In this document: one piece after another, positions 26,508 to 35,404 of the stretch
Layout of the letters: every line of letters starts with the position of its first letter
Position numbering within the stretch: position 1 is the first letter of the stretch
NCBI GenBank assembly: GCA_963642705.1
Contig: CAVIHU010000005.1
Span: 1 to 64,000, forward strand
DNA from: UBA11524 sp963642705
GTDB lineage: Bacteria > Bacillota > Clostridia > Christensenellales > Aristaeellaceae
Reading direction: 5' to 3'
DNA: 64,000 nucleotides
The notes under the pieces: generated by a model
The model's database searches: none
Seen by the model: the letters and a program-made list of their open reading frames with translations, nothing else
What the model was told of the DNA's origin: nothing
Position numbers and translations under genes: made by a program

Positions 26508-27369
26508 GCCCTTCCTCCTCCAAATATACCTCGTAGGTTTCCCAGATGGATTCCAGCTGCCTGAAATGCTGGCTGAGCGCCTCCTTGCGGTGCAGACCCA
26601 GCGTTACAAGCAGCGCGTTGATGACGCTCAGCGGTGCCGCCAGCGAATCAACAAAGCTCGCCATATCCGTCCGCGCGGTCAGCGTCAAATCCGCAATTTC
26701 CGCCAGCGGCGACATCGGACCGTCCGTCAGCGCAACCACCTGCGCACCGCCGCGCTTGGCGAAGCGCATCGCCTCCAGCGTTCGGGTCGAATACCGCGGG
26801 AAGGAGATGCCAATCAGCACGTCCTTTTCGCGCAGCTTGATGATGTCCTCAAACACGTCCGTCGCGCCGGAGGACACGAGGTGCACGTTGTCGAAGATGT
26901 AGTTCAGATAGTACCCCATGAACTGCGCCAGCGGTGCCGCAGAGCGAAGCCCCATCACGTAGATGGCATTCGCCGACAGAAGCAGGTCAACCACCTGGTT
27001 GAACACGGGGCGTTCAATCTGCTCCAGCGTGTTGCGCAGATTCTGCATGTCGCTCTTGAGCACCGTTGTCAGCGCCGCCGCCGGGTCAAGCTCTGTCGCC
27101 ATCTCGAAGCGCTGGTTTGCGGTCAGGCGATGGCTGACGAGCTCCTGCAGGGAACGCTGGAGCTGCGGATAGCCGTCATAGCCCATGGACGCAGCAAAAC
27201 GCACCACGGTCGATTCGCTCACGCCCACGCTTTCACCAAGGCGGCTGGCAGTCATGAACACCGCCTTATCGTAATGCTCGACGATGTATTGTGCGATTTT
27301 TCGATGACCTTTGCTCAATCGCTTACCGGATTGATTCAAGCGGTCAATCATGTCCTGCATATCCTGCAT
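26488..27369 (-). CDS. MurR/RpiR family transcriptional regulator
   Basis: The 293-residue regulator has an N-terminal HTH_6 domain (ASRLGESVGVSESTVVRFA, residues 40-58) and a C-terminal SIS sugar-phosphate-binding domain (residues 125-265; VMGLRSAAPLAQ, GISFPRYSTRT). RpiR proteins sense phosphosugars. No sugar gene is adjacent; it heads the minus-strand run with the oxidoreductase. GGGAG precedes the ATG. Confidence 0.93.
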   Translation of the reverse strand: MQDMQDMIDRLNQSGKRLSKGHRKIAQYIVEHYDKAVFMTASRLGESVGVSESTVVRFAASMGYDGYPQLQRSLQELVSHRLTANQRFEMATELDPAAALTTVLKSDMQNLRNTLEQIERPVFNQVVDLLLSANAIYVMGLRSAAPLAQFMGYYLNYIFDNVHLVSSGATDVFEDIIKLREKDVLIGISFPRYSTRTLEAMRFAKRGGAQVVALTDGPMSPLAEIADLTLTARTDMASFVDSLAAPLSVINALLVTLGLHRKEALSQHFRQLESIWETYEVYLEEEGHGDMHA

Positions 27370-27809
27370 ATTTTACTCCCTCTTCCCAGGTGCCGGAGAC
27401 TGCCGATAGGCGTTCTCCTGCAGTCTTCCTTCATTATATCGGATAAATGGCTGATTTGCAAGTGAATTCCATTCAGAATGCAGATTTTACGTCTTTTTTT
27501 CGGCTGACAGCGCAATTTTGCGAGGAAAACTGCAACCTATTTTGCAGAAGCAAAAAGGGTCAAGGGAGGAGCTCCCTTGCAGGGTGCAGGAACAGCTTCC
27601 CTGACGGGGTTTGGGGCATAGGTCCAATCAAACCATCACAACGTACCTCTGCGGAAAAGACCAAAGGGCAGGAGAGCGGACGAAGTCAGGGAAACGGACG
27701 AAGTCCGTACAGTCATGGCATGCGTGATGGAACTTTCCCGAACCGTACTGGACAAAACCTCGGTTGTAGTATAAAATGATGTGGAAAAAAGACGAAGGGA
27801 GGATGCATC
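27370..27809. repeat. Intergenic region with dispersed repeat copies
   Basis: No gene is supported here. Bases 27557-27645 (starting GGGTCAAGGGAGGAGCTCCC, then TTGCAGGGTGCAGG and CAAACCATCACAA) match 29541-29640 closely in direct orientation. Bases 27660-27710 carry the CGGACGAAGTCCG element. The upstream part (27370-27550) is AT-rich and must hold the promoter of the rpiR gene on the minus strand; I could not choose one. Confidence 0.75.
27748..27775 (+). promoter_or_regulatory. Putative promoter of the glycosyltransferase pair
   Basis: CTGGAC (27748-27753), a 16-base spacer and TATAAA (27770-27775) lie 34 bases before the start of the first glycosyltransferase. The -35 match is moderate. 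Confidence 0.5.
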
Positions 27810-28592
27810 ATGCAGGATCTCACGGATCGTCACCGGCTGAGCGCAGCGGTTGTGCTCTATCATTCGGGTGTGGAAATGCTGCCCTGCATTCAGAGCTTTG
27901 TGGACAGCGATGTCTATCTCGACCTCTACGTGGTCAATAATTCGCCCGGGGATGCCTCGTTCTTCAGTGCGAACTGGAACTGCCCGGGCATGCACTATCT
28001 CGCTGCGGAAAAGAATCTCGGCTACGGCGCGGGCAATAACCTCGTGCTGCCGAAGCTGCGGAGCACCTATCATGTCATCTGCAATCCCGATGTAACATTC
28101 GCGCCGGACACGCTCCGGCGGATGATGGCGGCAATGGAGGAAAGCGGCGCGACTATCCTGACGCCGCGCGTGCTGAACCCCGACGGAACGGAGCAGCTTC
28201 TGCCTCGGCGGATGCCGACCGTGCGGCGGCTCATCAGCCGGCGGATGCCTGCATCCAGCAGGTATTGGCAGAGGATTCGGCAGGAATACACGCTTGAGGG
28301 GCTGGATGTGAATCAGCGGATGAATGTCGAGTACGCGACGGGCTGCTTTATGATGGTGCGTACGCGCGTGCTCGCGCAGCAGCTGCACGGCTTTGATCCA
28401 CGCTTTTTCCTTTACCATGAGGACAGCGATTTGTCGCGGCGCGTGCTGAAAAAGGGCGGAACCATCCTCTATACGCCCGATATCACCATAACGCACACGT
28501 GGAAGCGCGACAGCGCCCATAATTTGAAGGGCATTCTCCGCCATATCCATAGCACCATCCAGTATTTCAACAAGTGGGGCTGGACATGGTAA
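27810..28592 (+). CDS. Family 2 glycosyltransferase (rhamnosyltransferase-like)
   Basis: The 260-residue soluble GT-A enzyme resembles WbbL/RfbF-type rhamnosyltransferases: YVVNNSPGD near residue 40, AEKNLGYGAGNN near residue 70, the NPDVTF metal-binding motif near residue 93 and FFLYHEDSDLSRR near residue 205. It probably adds a sugar to a surface polysaccharide or lipid-linked glycan. The AGGGAGG ribosome site is clear. The stop overlaps the next glycosyltransferase start. Confidence 0.88.
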   Translation: MQDLTDRHRLSAAVVLYHSGVEMLPCIQSFVDSDVYLDLYVVNNSPGDASFFSANWNCPGMHYLAAEKNLGYGAGNNLVLPKLRSTYHVICNPDVTFAPDTLRRMMAAMEESGATILTPRVLNPDGTEQLLPRRMPTVRRLISRRMPASSRYWQRIRQEYTLEGLDVNQRMNVEYATGCFMMVRTRVLAQQLHGFDPRFFLYHEDSDLSRRVLKKGGTILYTPDITITHTWKRDSAHNLKGILRHIHSTIQYFNKWGWTW

Positions 28593-29536
28593 CCGCGCGT
28601 TCTGCGCCGATGGTGCTGCTCGCGGCGTATCAGGGTGAAAAATATCTGCCGGAGCAGCTGACCTCGCTTCGGGCGCAGACGATTCCCTTCACGGCGTTGC
28701 TGCGTGATGACGGCTCGGAGGACGCGACCGTTTCACTGCTGGCGGCAGCTGCGGCATCAGACAGCCGGTTCCGCATTGCCGCATCGTCCGGACAGCATCT
28801 GGGCGCGGTCGGCGCGTTCCGTGCGCTCATCCGCGAGGCATCATCGGCCGGCACGGACGCGGCACTGTGCGATCAGGACGACATCTGGCATCCGGAAAAG
28901 CTGCAAATTCTGCAGGGCGCGTTATCCGCCGCCGAGGCGCAGTACGGCAGGGATACGCCGCTGCTTGTGCACTGCGACGGGCGCGTCATCGATGCACAGG
29001 GAAACATACTCTGCGGGAGCTTTCGCCGCCATCAGGGGTGGAGCACCTCCGCCGTTTCACTGCCGAAGCTGCTCGTGCAGAACAACGTTACCGGCTGCAT
29101 GTTGATGATGAACGCGCCTTTATGCCGCATTTGTGCCGAATACATGCCGGAAAGCGGCGTTTTTATGCATGACTGGTTTATCGCACTGACTGCCGCCGCC
29201 TTCGGGCACGTCATCCCCGTTGACAGGCAGCTGGTTGATTACCGGCAGCACGGCAGCAACGTCATGGGCGCAAGCAGTGGCGGGCTGATGTGCCGCGCAT
29301 TGCATGCGTTCCGTCAGCCGGCAAGGATTCGCAGCCGTCTGCGGCTTTCCTACGACAACGCGGCGATGATTCGGGCGGCTTATGGAAGTGAACTGCCGCA
29401 GGACGCGCAGCAGATTCTGGATGATTTCCTGCGCATTCCGTCCGAAGGGAAGCTCAGGCGTATCCGCCTGCTGATTCAGGGGGATTTTCTTATGCAGAGT
29501 ACACTGACACGCATCGCAGCGCTGCTTTTCGCCTGA
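28586..29536 (+). CDS. Family 2 glycosyltransferase
   Basis: The 316-residue GT-A enzyme shows VLLAAYQGEKYLPEQLTSL, RDDGSEDAT and a CDQDDIWHPEKL motif (DxD with Trp), typical of GT2 enzymes that add rhamnose or similar sugars to cell-surface glycans. The ATG at 28586 overlaps the upstream stop (ATGGTAA) with GTGGGG before it; a GTG at 28574 is a weaker choice. The pair forms a two-gene unit flanked by direct repeats. Confidence 0.87.
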   Translation: MVTARSAPMVLLAAYQGEKYLPEQLTSLRAQTIPFTALLRDDGSEDATVSLLAAAAASDSRFRIAASSGQHLGAVGAFRALIREASSAGTDAALCDQDDIWHPEKLQILQGALSAAEAQYGRDTPLLVHCDGRVIDAQGNILCGSFRRHQGWSTSAVSLPKLLVQNNVTGCMLMMNAPLCRICAEYMPESGVFMHDWFIALTAAAFGHVIPVDRQLVDYRQHGSNVMGASSGGLMCRALHAFRQPARIRSRLRLSYDNAAMIRAAYGSELPQDAQQILDDFLRIPSEGKLRRIRLLIQGDFLMQSTLTRIAALLFA

Positions 29537-29540
29537 AAAC

Positions 29541-29640
29541 GGGTCAAGGGAGGAACTCCCTTGCAGGGTGCAGGGACAGCGTCCCTGCTGGGGCTTGGGG
29601 CAAAGCCCCAACCAAACCATCACAAAGCATCCGTGCAGAA
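29541..29640. repeat. Dispersed repeat, second direct copy
   Basis: GGGTCAAGGGAGGAACTCCC followed by TTGCAGGGTGCAGGGACAGC and GGGGCAAAGCCCC repeats the element at 27557 in the same direction. The piece contains several small inverted repeats. The two copies bracket the glycosyltransferase pair. Confidence 0.85.
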
Positions 29641-29688
29641 GACGTCAAGCAATCAGGCGCAGGCAGCGAAGCGTCCCTGCCAGTAACG

Positions 29689-29722
29689 AAAAAGCAGCTG
29701 CTCAACCGAACAGCTGCTTTTT
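29689..29722. terminator. Bidirectional terminator
   Basis: AAAAAGCAGCTG (29689-29700) pairs with CAGCTGCTTTTT (29711-29722) around a 10-base loop, between the convergent glycosyltransferase and phosphonate operons. Confidence 0.88.
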
Positions 29723-29789
29723 CGCGTTCATGATGGTTTTGCTTTTCTGCTCCGTTTCCCTTTACACTGCGCTTTTCCGTAGCCTCTTT

Positions 29790-31082
29790 TCATCGATTCG
29801 GCAGAAGCGTCAGGATTTCCCTGATGGACATGCAATATGGATCCGCCTCGAGGCTGCGTCCGTGCTTCAAAATCTCCTGCGCGGTCCTCTGCATTGCGGG
29901 GAAGGCGCTGCGAATCAGGTGATTGGCGTGGATGACAATGTTCACGCCGTGCGCTGCGAGCTCGTCCTCGGTCGTGGCGTTGTACGTCGTGGGGACAACG
30001 ACAAGGGGGGTCTTTGCGTCATCCTTGCGGAAGGCATCACAGAAGGCGAAGATTTCATCCGGCGTTTTTGCCTTGGAATGAATCATGATGCCGTCAGCAC
30101 CGGCGGCAACATACGCATGGCAGCGGCTGAGCGCGTCGTCCAGCCCCTGCTCGAGAATCAGGCTCTCGCAGCGCGCGATAATCATGAAATCCTTCGTTTT
30201 CTGGGCATTCTTGCCGGCGCGGATTTTCTCGCAGAAGACATCCGCAGGCGCCTGGGTTTGCCCTGCGCCGGTGCCGAAGAGGCTGTTCTTCTTCAGTCCC
30301 TGCTTGTCCTCGATGATGACGGCGCTGATGCCGGTTCTTTCCAGCGTCTGCACGTTGTAGACGAAGTGTTCGACCTGTCCGCCCGTGTCGCCGTCCAGAA
30401 TAATCGGCTTGGTGGTGACCTCCATAATTTCCTCAAGCGTGTTGAGGCGGCTCGTCATGTCAACCAGTTCAATATCCGGCTTGCCCTTCGCGGTGGAATC
30501 GCACAGGCTCGATACCCAGATGGCATCGAACTGCCGGCGTCCCTTCTCCGTCTCGACAACGGTCTTTTCGACAATCAGTCCGGTCAAACCGTCGTGCGCT
30601 TCCATGACGGACAGGCACGGGCGATAGTGCAGCAGGCGGCGCAGGCGGCTCCGGCGCGTTTCCGGCAGCGACAGCAGCTGGTCAAGCGTGGAGAGCGTCT
30701 CCTCGGTCGGCGTATGCGTATAGGGAAATTCGACCAGCTCGCCGCCCCACTCGCACAGCGTTTCGATGACCTTCTGGCGGATGTTCGCCTGATAGCCCAC
30801 AAGCCAGTCGTCGCCGTGAACGACGATGTCCGGACGCAGCTGACGCAGAATATCCGTGTAATCAAGGCTTTCCTGAATGACGACGCGGCTGACGTACCGG
30901 AGCCCCTCGAACATCGAGATGCGCTCCTCCAGCGGAATGAGCGGATAATGCTTGTAGCTCGCGACGACCTCATCCGTCAGCAGACCGACCGTCACCTCGC
31001 CGAGTTCGGCGGCACGCTGCAGGATGCGGATATGCCCGTTATGCAGAATGTCGGTGGAAAAGCAGATATAGACCTGTTTCAT
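29790..31082 (-). CDS. aepX: Phosphoenolpyruvate mutase fused to N-terminal cytidylyltransferase-like domain
   Basis: The 430-residue fusion begins with a nucleotidyltransferase domain (residues 1-135) carrying the HxGH signature as HNGH (14-17), as in glycerol-3-phosphate or CTP:phosphocholine cytidylyltransferases. The rest is a PEP mutase of the isocitrate lyase superfamily: DGDTGG near residue 190, the diagnostic EDKQGLKKNS near residue 230, and a C-terminal barrel. It converts PEP to phosphonopyruvate, the C-P bond-forming step. The start at 31082 follows AGGAGG; a longer frame inside the upstream gene is rejected. It overlaps the upstream NTP transferase by 4 bases. Confidence 0.93.
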   Translation of the reverse strand: MKQVYICFSTDILHNGHIRILQRAAELGEVTVGLLTDEVVASYKHYPLIPLEERISMFEGLRYVSRVVIQESLDYTDILRQLRPDIVVHGDDWLVGYQANIRQKVIETLCEWGGELVEFPYTHTPTEETLSTLDQLLSLPETRRSRLRRLLHYRPCLSVMEAHDGLTGLIVEKTVVETEKGRRQFDAIWVSSLCDSTAKGKPDIELVDMTSRLNTLEEIMEVTTKPIILDGDTGGQVEHFVYNVQTLERTGISAVIIEDKQGLKKNSLFGTGAGQTQAPADVFCEKIRAGKNAQKTKDFMIIARCESLILEQGLDDALSRCHAYVAAGADGIMIHSKAKTPDEIFAFCDAFRKDDAKTPLVVVPTTYNATTEDELAAHGVNIVIHANHLIRSAFPAMQRTAQEILKHGRSLEADPYCMSIREILTLLPNR

Positions 31083-31804
31083 CGTCTGACCTCCTGTGCA
31101 AACCGGGCGCAGACGGCAGCCCGATCGTCCTGATTGTCGATTTCCGCGCAGAGCAGTCCGCCGCATTCATAGGGAAACAGCGGAATCTCGTCAGACACGG
31201 CATTGAATGCGTTTTCGGCGTAGCATTTGACCTCGCCGTGTTCGACAAAGCGCTCGATTTCCGCCATCCAACGTGCAAAATCGTCCGCACGCCAGTGGTA
31301 CGCCGCCTGACACGCCGCGCTGCCCGGTTCAAAGCAGTCCACGCCGATTCTGCGGATGCGTCCGTCTGTCAGCAGCGCCTTGAAGTCCTTGTCCGGCAGC
31401 GGCAGGGTGGAATCGACCGCCATCGTGCTGATATCGGAGGATACGAGCGATCGCATCACCTGCGGATGAAGCACCAAATCGCCGTGCAGGCTCAGCACAT
31501 CCTGCCCAGGAAGCGCCTCACGAGCCAGATACATGCTGTAGATGTAATTCGTTTCACGGTACCGCGGATTATGAACGAAATGCAGGCGGATACCGCAGTT
31601 CAGCCCGGTCAGGTATTCCGTCAGCATGTCGCTCAGGTGCCCTGTCGTGACGACTGCATCGGTGATGCCGCACGATTTCAGCAGCTTGAGTTGCCACGAG
31701 ATGATGGTGTCGTATTCGTCCAAACGGCACATGCACTTCGGGTGCGCCTGCGTTTCATCGCCCATGCGCGAGCCGAGCCCCGAGTTCAGCAGCAGCGCGA
31801 TCAT
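31079..31804 (-). CDS. NTP transferase, probably phosphonate or phosphocholine-type cytidylyltransferase
   Basis: The 241-residue protein starts with the nucleotidyltransferase loop LLLNSGLGSRMGDETQAHPK, with GxGxRM and the conserved Pro-Lys. It resembles LicC- and PntC-type CTP transferases. Between phosphonopyruvate decarboxylase and PEP mutase, with 4-base overlaps on both sides, its likely task is to activate a phosphonate with CTP for transfer to a glycan or lipid. The substrate is inferred from context only. Confidence 0.82.
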   Translation of the reverse strand: MIALLLNSGLGSRMGDETQAHPKCMCRLDEYDTIISWQLKLLKSCGITDAVVTTGHLSDMLTEYLTGLNCGIRLHFVHNPRYRETNYIYSMYLAREALPGQDVLSLHGDLVLHPQVMRSLVSSDISTMAVDSTLPLPDKDFKALLTDGRIRRIGVDCFEPGSAACQAAYHWRADDFARWMAEIERFVEHGEVKCYAENAFNAVSDEIPLFPYECGGLLCAEIDNQDDRAAVCARFAQEVRR

Positions 31805-32943
31805 TTCGCCCCGTCCTCCTTCAGCAGCGACATCAGTGCATCGCGGTTCTCTTTCGGCGTCGTTGTCGGACGGCCGAGGTCAGCGCGTGCACCGACCGCG
31901 CAGGCGATTTCCAGCAGCGTCAGCGCATGCCCTTTGCTGACAGCCTGAAGCGACGTGCACAGTGATTTTTCGTCCTCCGCCGATATTACCTGCGGATAAC
32001 CGACCGCCGATGCGATACGGCTTGCGGACAGCGCGCCCTCGCACACCGGCATGCCGCCGACCGTTTCATGCGCGCCGTTGCTGATGACGACATGCACAAG
32101 ATTCTCCGGTTTGCGCTGCGCAATGACCGCCATCGCGCCCAGATGCATCAGCGCCGCGCCGTCGCCGTCCAGACACCAGACGCGGCGTTTCGGCTTTTCC
32201 AGCGCGATTTCCAGCGCAATCATGCTTGCGTGCCCCATCGACCCGACCGTCAGAAAGTCGTGCGCATGACCCTGACCGTGCTTTTCGCGCAGCTCAAAGA
32301 TCTCGCGGCTGAGCTTGCCGGTCGTCGACACCACAATGTCGTCCGGCGACATGGCGGACAGGAGCAGCTCCGCCGCCCGTTCGCGAAGAAGCGTATGGGC
32401 GTTGCCGTAGGAGGGCTTCAGCGTGCAGGACAGCGCGCCCTTACGGACGACAAGCGCCGCCGTCTGCTTTTTTCTCAGGCAATCCGCGAGGAAGGCGAAA
32501 TCCGCCGTGAACTGCTCCCCGGTCGTGTCGCGGCTCAGCACGCGGTACGGGATGTCCAGCAGATCAAGCTGTCCCAGCGTGATCTGCCCTTGCTTGACGT
32601 GCTGCGGCTCATCATGCACGCCGGGCTCGCCGCGCCAGCCGACAACCAGCAGACAGGGCAGCTGATACACCTGCGCATCCATCAGCGACGCCAGCGGATT
32701 GACGGCGTTGCCAAGCCCGGAATTCTGCATATAGCACAGCGCAGGCTTGCCGGTCGCCAGATAATGGCCTGCCGCAAGTCCGATGGCATTGCCTTCATTC
32801 GCCGCGACGATATGATGCGGAGAATGAACGCCGTAAAGCGCATAGAGCGTGTCGCACAGCCCCTTGAGCTGCGAATCCGGCACGCCGGTGAAAAAGTCAA
32901 TATCCGCCTGCTGACAGGCGTTCAAGAGAAGCTGCGCGTCCAT
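31801..32943 (-). CDS. aepY: Phosphonopyruvate decarboxylase
   Basis: The 380-residue ThDP enzyme turns phosphonopyruvate into phosphonoacetaldehyde, pulling the unfavourable PEP mutase step forward. The Pyr domain has FFTGVPDSQLKGL and HIVAANEGNAIGLAAGHYLATG (ThDP glutamate). The PP domain has CLDGDGAALMHLGAMAVI and ISNGAHETVGG. ATG 32943 is chosen, with GAGG seven bases upstream; an ATG two codons earlier lies too close to the site. Confidence 0.93.
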   Translation of the reverse strand: MDAQLLLNACQQADIDFFTGVPDSQLKGLCDTLYALYGVHSPHHIVAANEGNAIGLAAGHYLATGKPALCYMQNSGLGNAVNPLASLMDAQVYQLPCLLVVGWRGEPGVHDEPQHVKQGQITLGQLDLLDIPYRVLSRDTTGEQFTADFAFLADCLRKKQTAALVVRKGALSCTLKPSYGNAHTLLRERAAELLLSAMSPDDIVVSTTGKLSREIFELREKHGQGHAHDFLTVGSMGHASMIALEIALEKPKRRVWCLDGDGAALMHLGAMAVIAQRKPENLVHVVISNGAHETVGGMPVCEGALSASRIASAVGYPQVISAEDEKSLCTSLQAVSKGHALTLLEIACAVGARADLGRPTTTPKENRDALMSLLKEDGAK

Positions 32944-33002
32944 ATGCATACCTCGTTTTAAGACAACGCCGCACCCTTCGGCGGCGCCGCTGAATGGTCC
33001 CC

Positions 33003-33542
33003 TTAATCCTCCACGGCTTCCACCATTGTCAGGCTGCGAATATGCCACTTACCGCTTTCCTTGACGAGCACGGCGTTATAGCGGATGCTCTGCCAGTCGG
33101 GCGGATACAAGCCCGCAGAGCCCTTTTCCGCGACATACTGGTCGGCATAGGCCGCCTTGACGCGGCCGTCAATGCGCGGAATGCGCTCCACAATCGTCAC
33201 GCGCGCGACCGTATCCCACGGCCAGACCCACATGAAGGACATCTCCAGCCGGTGGTCGATGCCGCGGATGTTGTAATCCCTGTAGGCGGATTCGCCGGCG
33301 ATGGCGCTCTGCACCATCGGGTCGCGCTGGATAAAGCTCTCCTGAAAGTATTTCGTCAGCTCGGAGGAATCCTCCATCATCATGATGACCTTCGAGCGGA
33401 GCGCCATGCCATCCTTGAGCACGACATGAATGTTCGTCAGGTTCATGGCGTAGTAAAAGCTGACGACTGCCAACCCGATGACGACCAGCAGCACCAGCAG
33501 CCACGATGCGATATGCCAGATCAATCTGCGCAGATATTGCAT
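33003..33542 (-). CDS. Single-span membrane-anchored protein of unknown function
   Basis: The 179-residue product has an N-terminal signal anchor (about residues 8-32, WHIASWLLVLLVVIGLAVVS) and a predicted extracytoplasmic domain ending with WHIRSLTMVEA. The family is not recognised; the fold of the outer part resembles NTF2-like or DUF4829-type domains only loosely. GGAGGG lies seven bases before the ATG. Its position, 17 bases after the NYN gene and 59 bases before aepY, suggests co-transcription with the phosphonate genes. Confidence 0.7.
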   Translation of the reverse strand: MQYLRRLIWHIASWLLVLLVVIGLAVVSFYYAMNLTNIHVVLKDGMALRSKVIMMMEDSSELTKYFQESFIQRDPMVQSAIAGESAYRDYNIRGIDHRLEMSFMWVWPWDTVARVTIVERIPRIDGRVKAAYADQYVAEKGSAGLYPPDWQSIRYNAVLVKESGKWHIRSLTMVEAVED

Positions 33543-33559
33543 GACGGTTCCCTCCGAAA

Positions 33560-34546
33560 TCAGAGCAGCTGAATCAGCATCGTCTTCTGCTCATCCATTT
33601 CCACCTTGACAAGGCCGTCCTTTTCCAGCTGCTTCATGACGTCCGAAAAGCGCTTGAAGCCGATGCTCCGCTCGGAAAAATCAGGATAGGACGTCAGAAT
33701 ATCCGCCTTCAGGATGGACGGGTTGATGCGCTCGAAGCCGCCCTCCTTGTATGCCTGCAGCTGCGCGGCGAAGGCCTCGCGCCAGTTGTCCTTCGTCAGC
33801 TGCGGACGGCTTTCTGCCGATTCGGCGCTGTTCGGGCTGACCATCATGTTGAAATTGTCCGTTTTGACGCGGAAATCGCTGAAGCGCTGACTCAGGCGCG
33901 TCAGCAGCTTGCCGAAGGACGAGCAGCCGTATGTCTTCTCATTAAAGTCCGGGCGAAGGCGCAACAGCACATTCTTGAGCTCGGAGGCGTACATGCCGTC
34001 CGTGTCCGCAGATTCCTCCAGAATGGACATCAGCAGCTTGTTGAGCTCCGCTTCGTCCGCAGCCTCCTCGGTCGCGGCACGGTGCTTCTTCTCCGGCGAC
34101 GGCACGGCGGCGGCGCTGACACCCTCCAGAAACTGGAACTCATTGCACGCGTTGATAAAAATCGTGCTTGCCGCCTCACTTCGGCTGATGCCCAGCACGA
34201 ATTTCCCCATGCTCTTGAGCCTGCCGACAAGCGGCGTGTAATCGCTGTCGCCGGACACAATGCAGAAGGAGTCGATCAGCGGATTCGTGAACGCCACCTC
34301 AAGCGCATCAACGACCAGCTGGATATCAGCGTTGTTCTTCTGCGCGATGCCGTAACGCAGCGACGGCACGACCGTGAACGTGTTGCTCAGCAACAGCTCC
34401 TTGAGCGAGGAAAAATGATCCGTATATCCATACACCCTGCCAAGCAGGATATCGCCGCGGATTTTGACCTTCTCCAGAATCGAGTTGAGCGTCGGCACCT
34501 TCGCGCCGCAGTTCTCCAGATCAACAAAAATTGCGAATTTTGCCAT
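33560..34546 (-). CDS. NYN domain protein with two OST-HTH/LOTUS-like domains
   Basis: The 328-residue protein has an N-terminal NYN (LabA/DUF88, PIN-like) domain: FAIFVDLENCG at residues 4-14, NADIQLVVDAL near residue 75 and IVSGDSDYTPLV near residue 97 give the acidic nuclease residues. Two winged-helix OST-HTH segments follow (about residues 175-250 and 265-328; the second has SERSIGFKRFSDVMKQLEKDG). Such proteins are predicted RNases acting on structured or specific RNA. It lies 20 bases after the GntR gene. Confidence 0.9.
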   Translation of the reverse strand: MAKFAIFVDLENCGAKVPTLNSILEKVKIRGDILLGRVYGYTDHFSSLKELLLSNTFTVVPSLRYGIAQKNNADIQLVVDALEVAFTNPLIDSFCIVSGDSDYTPLVGRLKSMGKFVLGISRSEAASTIFINACNEFQFLEGVSAAAVPSPEKKHRAATEEAADEAELNKLLMSILEESADTDGMYASELKNVLLRLRPDFNEKTYGCSSFGKLLTRLSQRFSDFRVKTDNFNMMVSPNSAESAESRPQLTKDNWREAFAAQLQAYKEGGFERINPSILKADILTSYPDFSERSIGFKRFSDVMKQLEKDGLVKVEMDEQKTMLIQLL

Positions 34547-34566
34547 AAATTTTCCTCGTGTAATGC

Positions 34567-35292
34567 TTAGATTCGGAACGTGAAGCGATCCGCACGGATG
34601 AACTGCGTTGACGTATGCAGCGGCAGCGCATGCTGGTCGTACATGACCTCATGCAGCAGCAGCAGCGCCTGACCCGGCTCGACCTCGAGGAGCTTTGCCT
34701 GCGCGGGCGTCGCATAGCACAGGCTGATGTCATGCAGTGCGCTCTCCGGACGCAGGTCATGCCGCTCCAGCGCTTCATAGAGTGATTCGTGCATGTCCTC
34801 CAGCAGCAGGAAGGTATATTTCGCAGGAAAGCGGTTCGTTTCAATCATCACCGGCACGCCGTCTGCCATCCGCAGGCGTTCGATTTCCAGCACGCGCTCA
34901 TCCGGCAGCTGCAGCTCCGAGGAGGTCTGCGCATCGGCACGCGTCATATGCATGTGAATCAGCCGCGCACTCGCCTTCATGCCCTGCGCCTCGCAGCCCT
35001 CGTGAAAGCTGCTGACGCTGCGCAGGTCGCGGCAGATGCGCGGCTTGCACACATAGGTGCCCTTGCCCTGCATCTTGTGCAGGATTCCCTCACGCGACAG
35101 CTCGCTCAGCGCACGTCGCACCGTCACACGGCTGACGCCATAGCGGCCGCACAGTTCCCCCTCTGACGGAATCCGGCTCCCGGGCGGATATGTTCCATTC
35201 GAAATATCCTCCTGAATTTTCGCGATGATCTGCTGATACAGCGGATTTATGCTGGTATGCTGCAGCGCTGCCCTTTTCTGTTGCTCGGACAT
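34567..35292 (-). CDS. GntR family regulator with UTRA domain
   Basis: The 241-residue regulator has an N-terminal GntR winged helix (RIPSEGELCGRYGVSRVTVR, residues 40-59) and a C-terminal UTRA ligand-binding domain (HutC/PhnF subfamily). It heads a tight minus-strand run down to the phosphonate genes, and PhnF-like members are known to control phosphonate metabolism. That it controls this operon is an inference from position. GGGGGTG precedes the ATG. Confidence 0.92.
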   Translation of the reverse strand: MSEQQKRAALQHTSINPLYQQIIAKIQEDISNGTYPPGSRIPSEGELCGRYGVSRVTVRRALSELSREGILHKMQGKGTYVCKPRICRDLRSVSSFHEGCEAQGMKASARLIHMHMTRADAQTSSELQLPDERVLEIERLRMADGVPVMIETNRFPAKYTFLLLEDMHESLYEALERHDLRPESALHDISLCYATPAQAKLLEVEPGQALLLLHEVMYDQHALPLHTSTQFIRADRFTFRI

Positions 35293-35404
35293 ACATCTTT
35301 CACCCCCTGTGTTCTCTCTTCCTCAGTATACCATCATTTCAGAAAAAAAACCAGTCCTCATAGCCAATTAAACAGAACCGCATGTGACAAGCGTGTTCTT
35401 ATGC

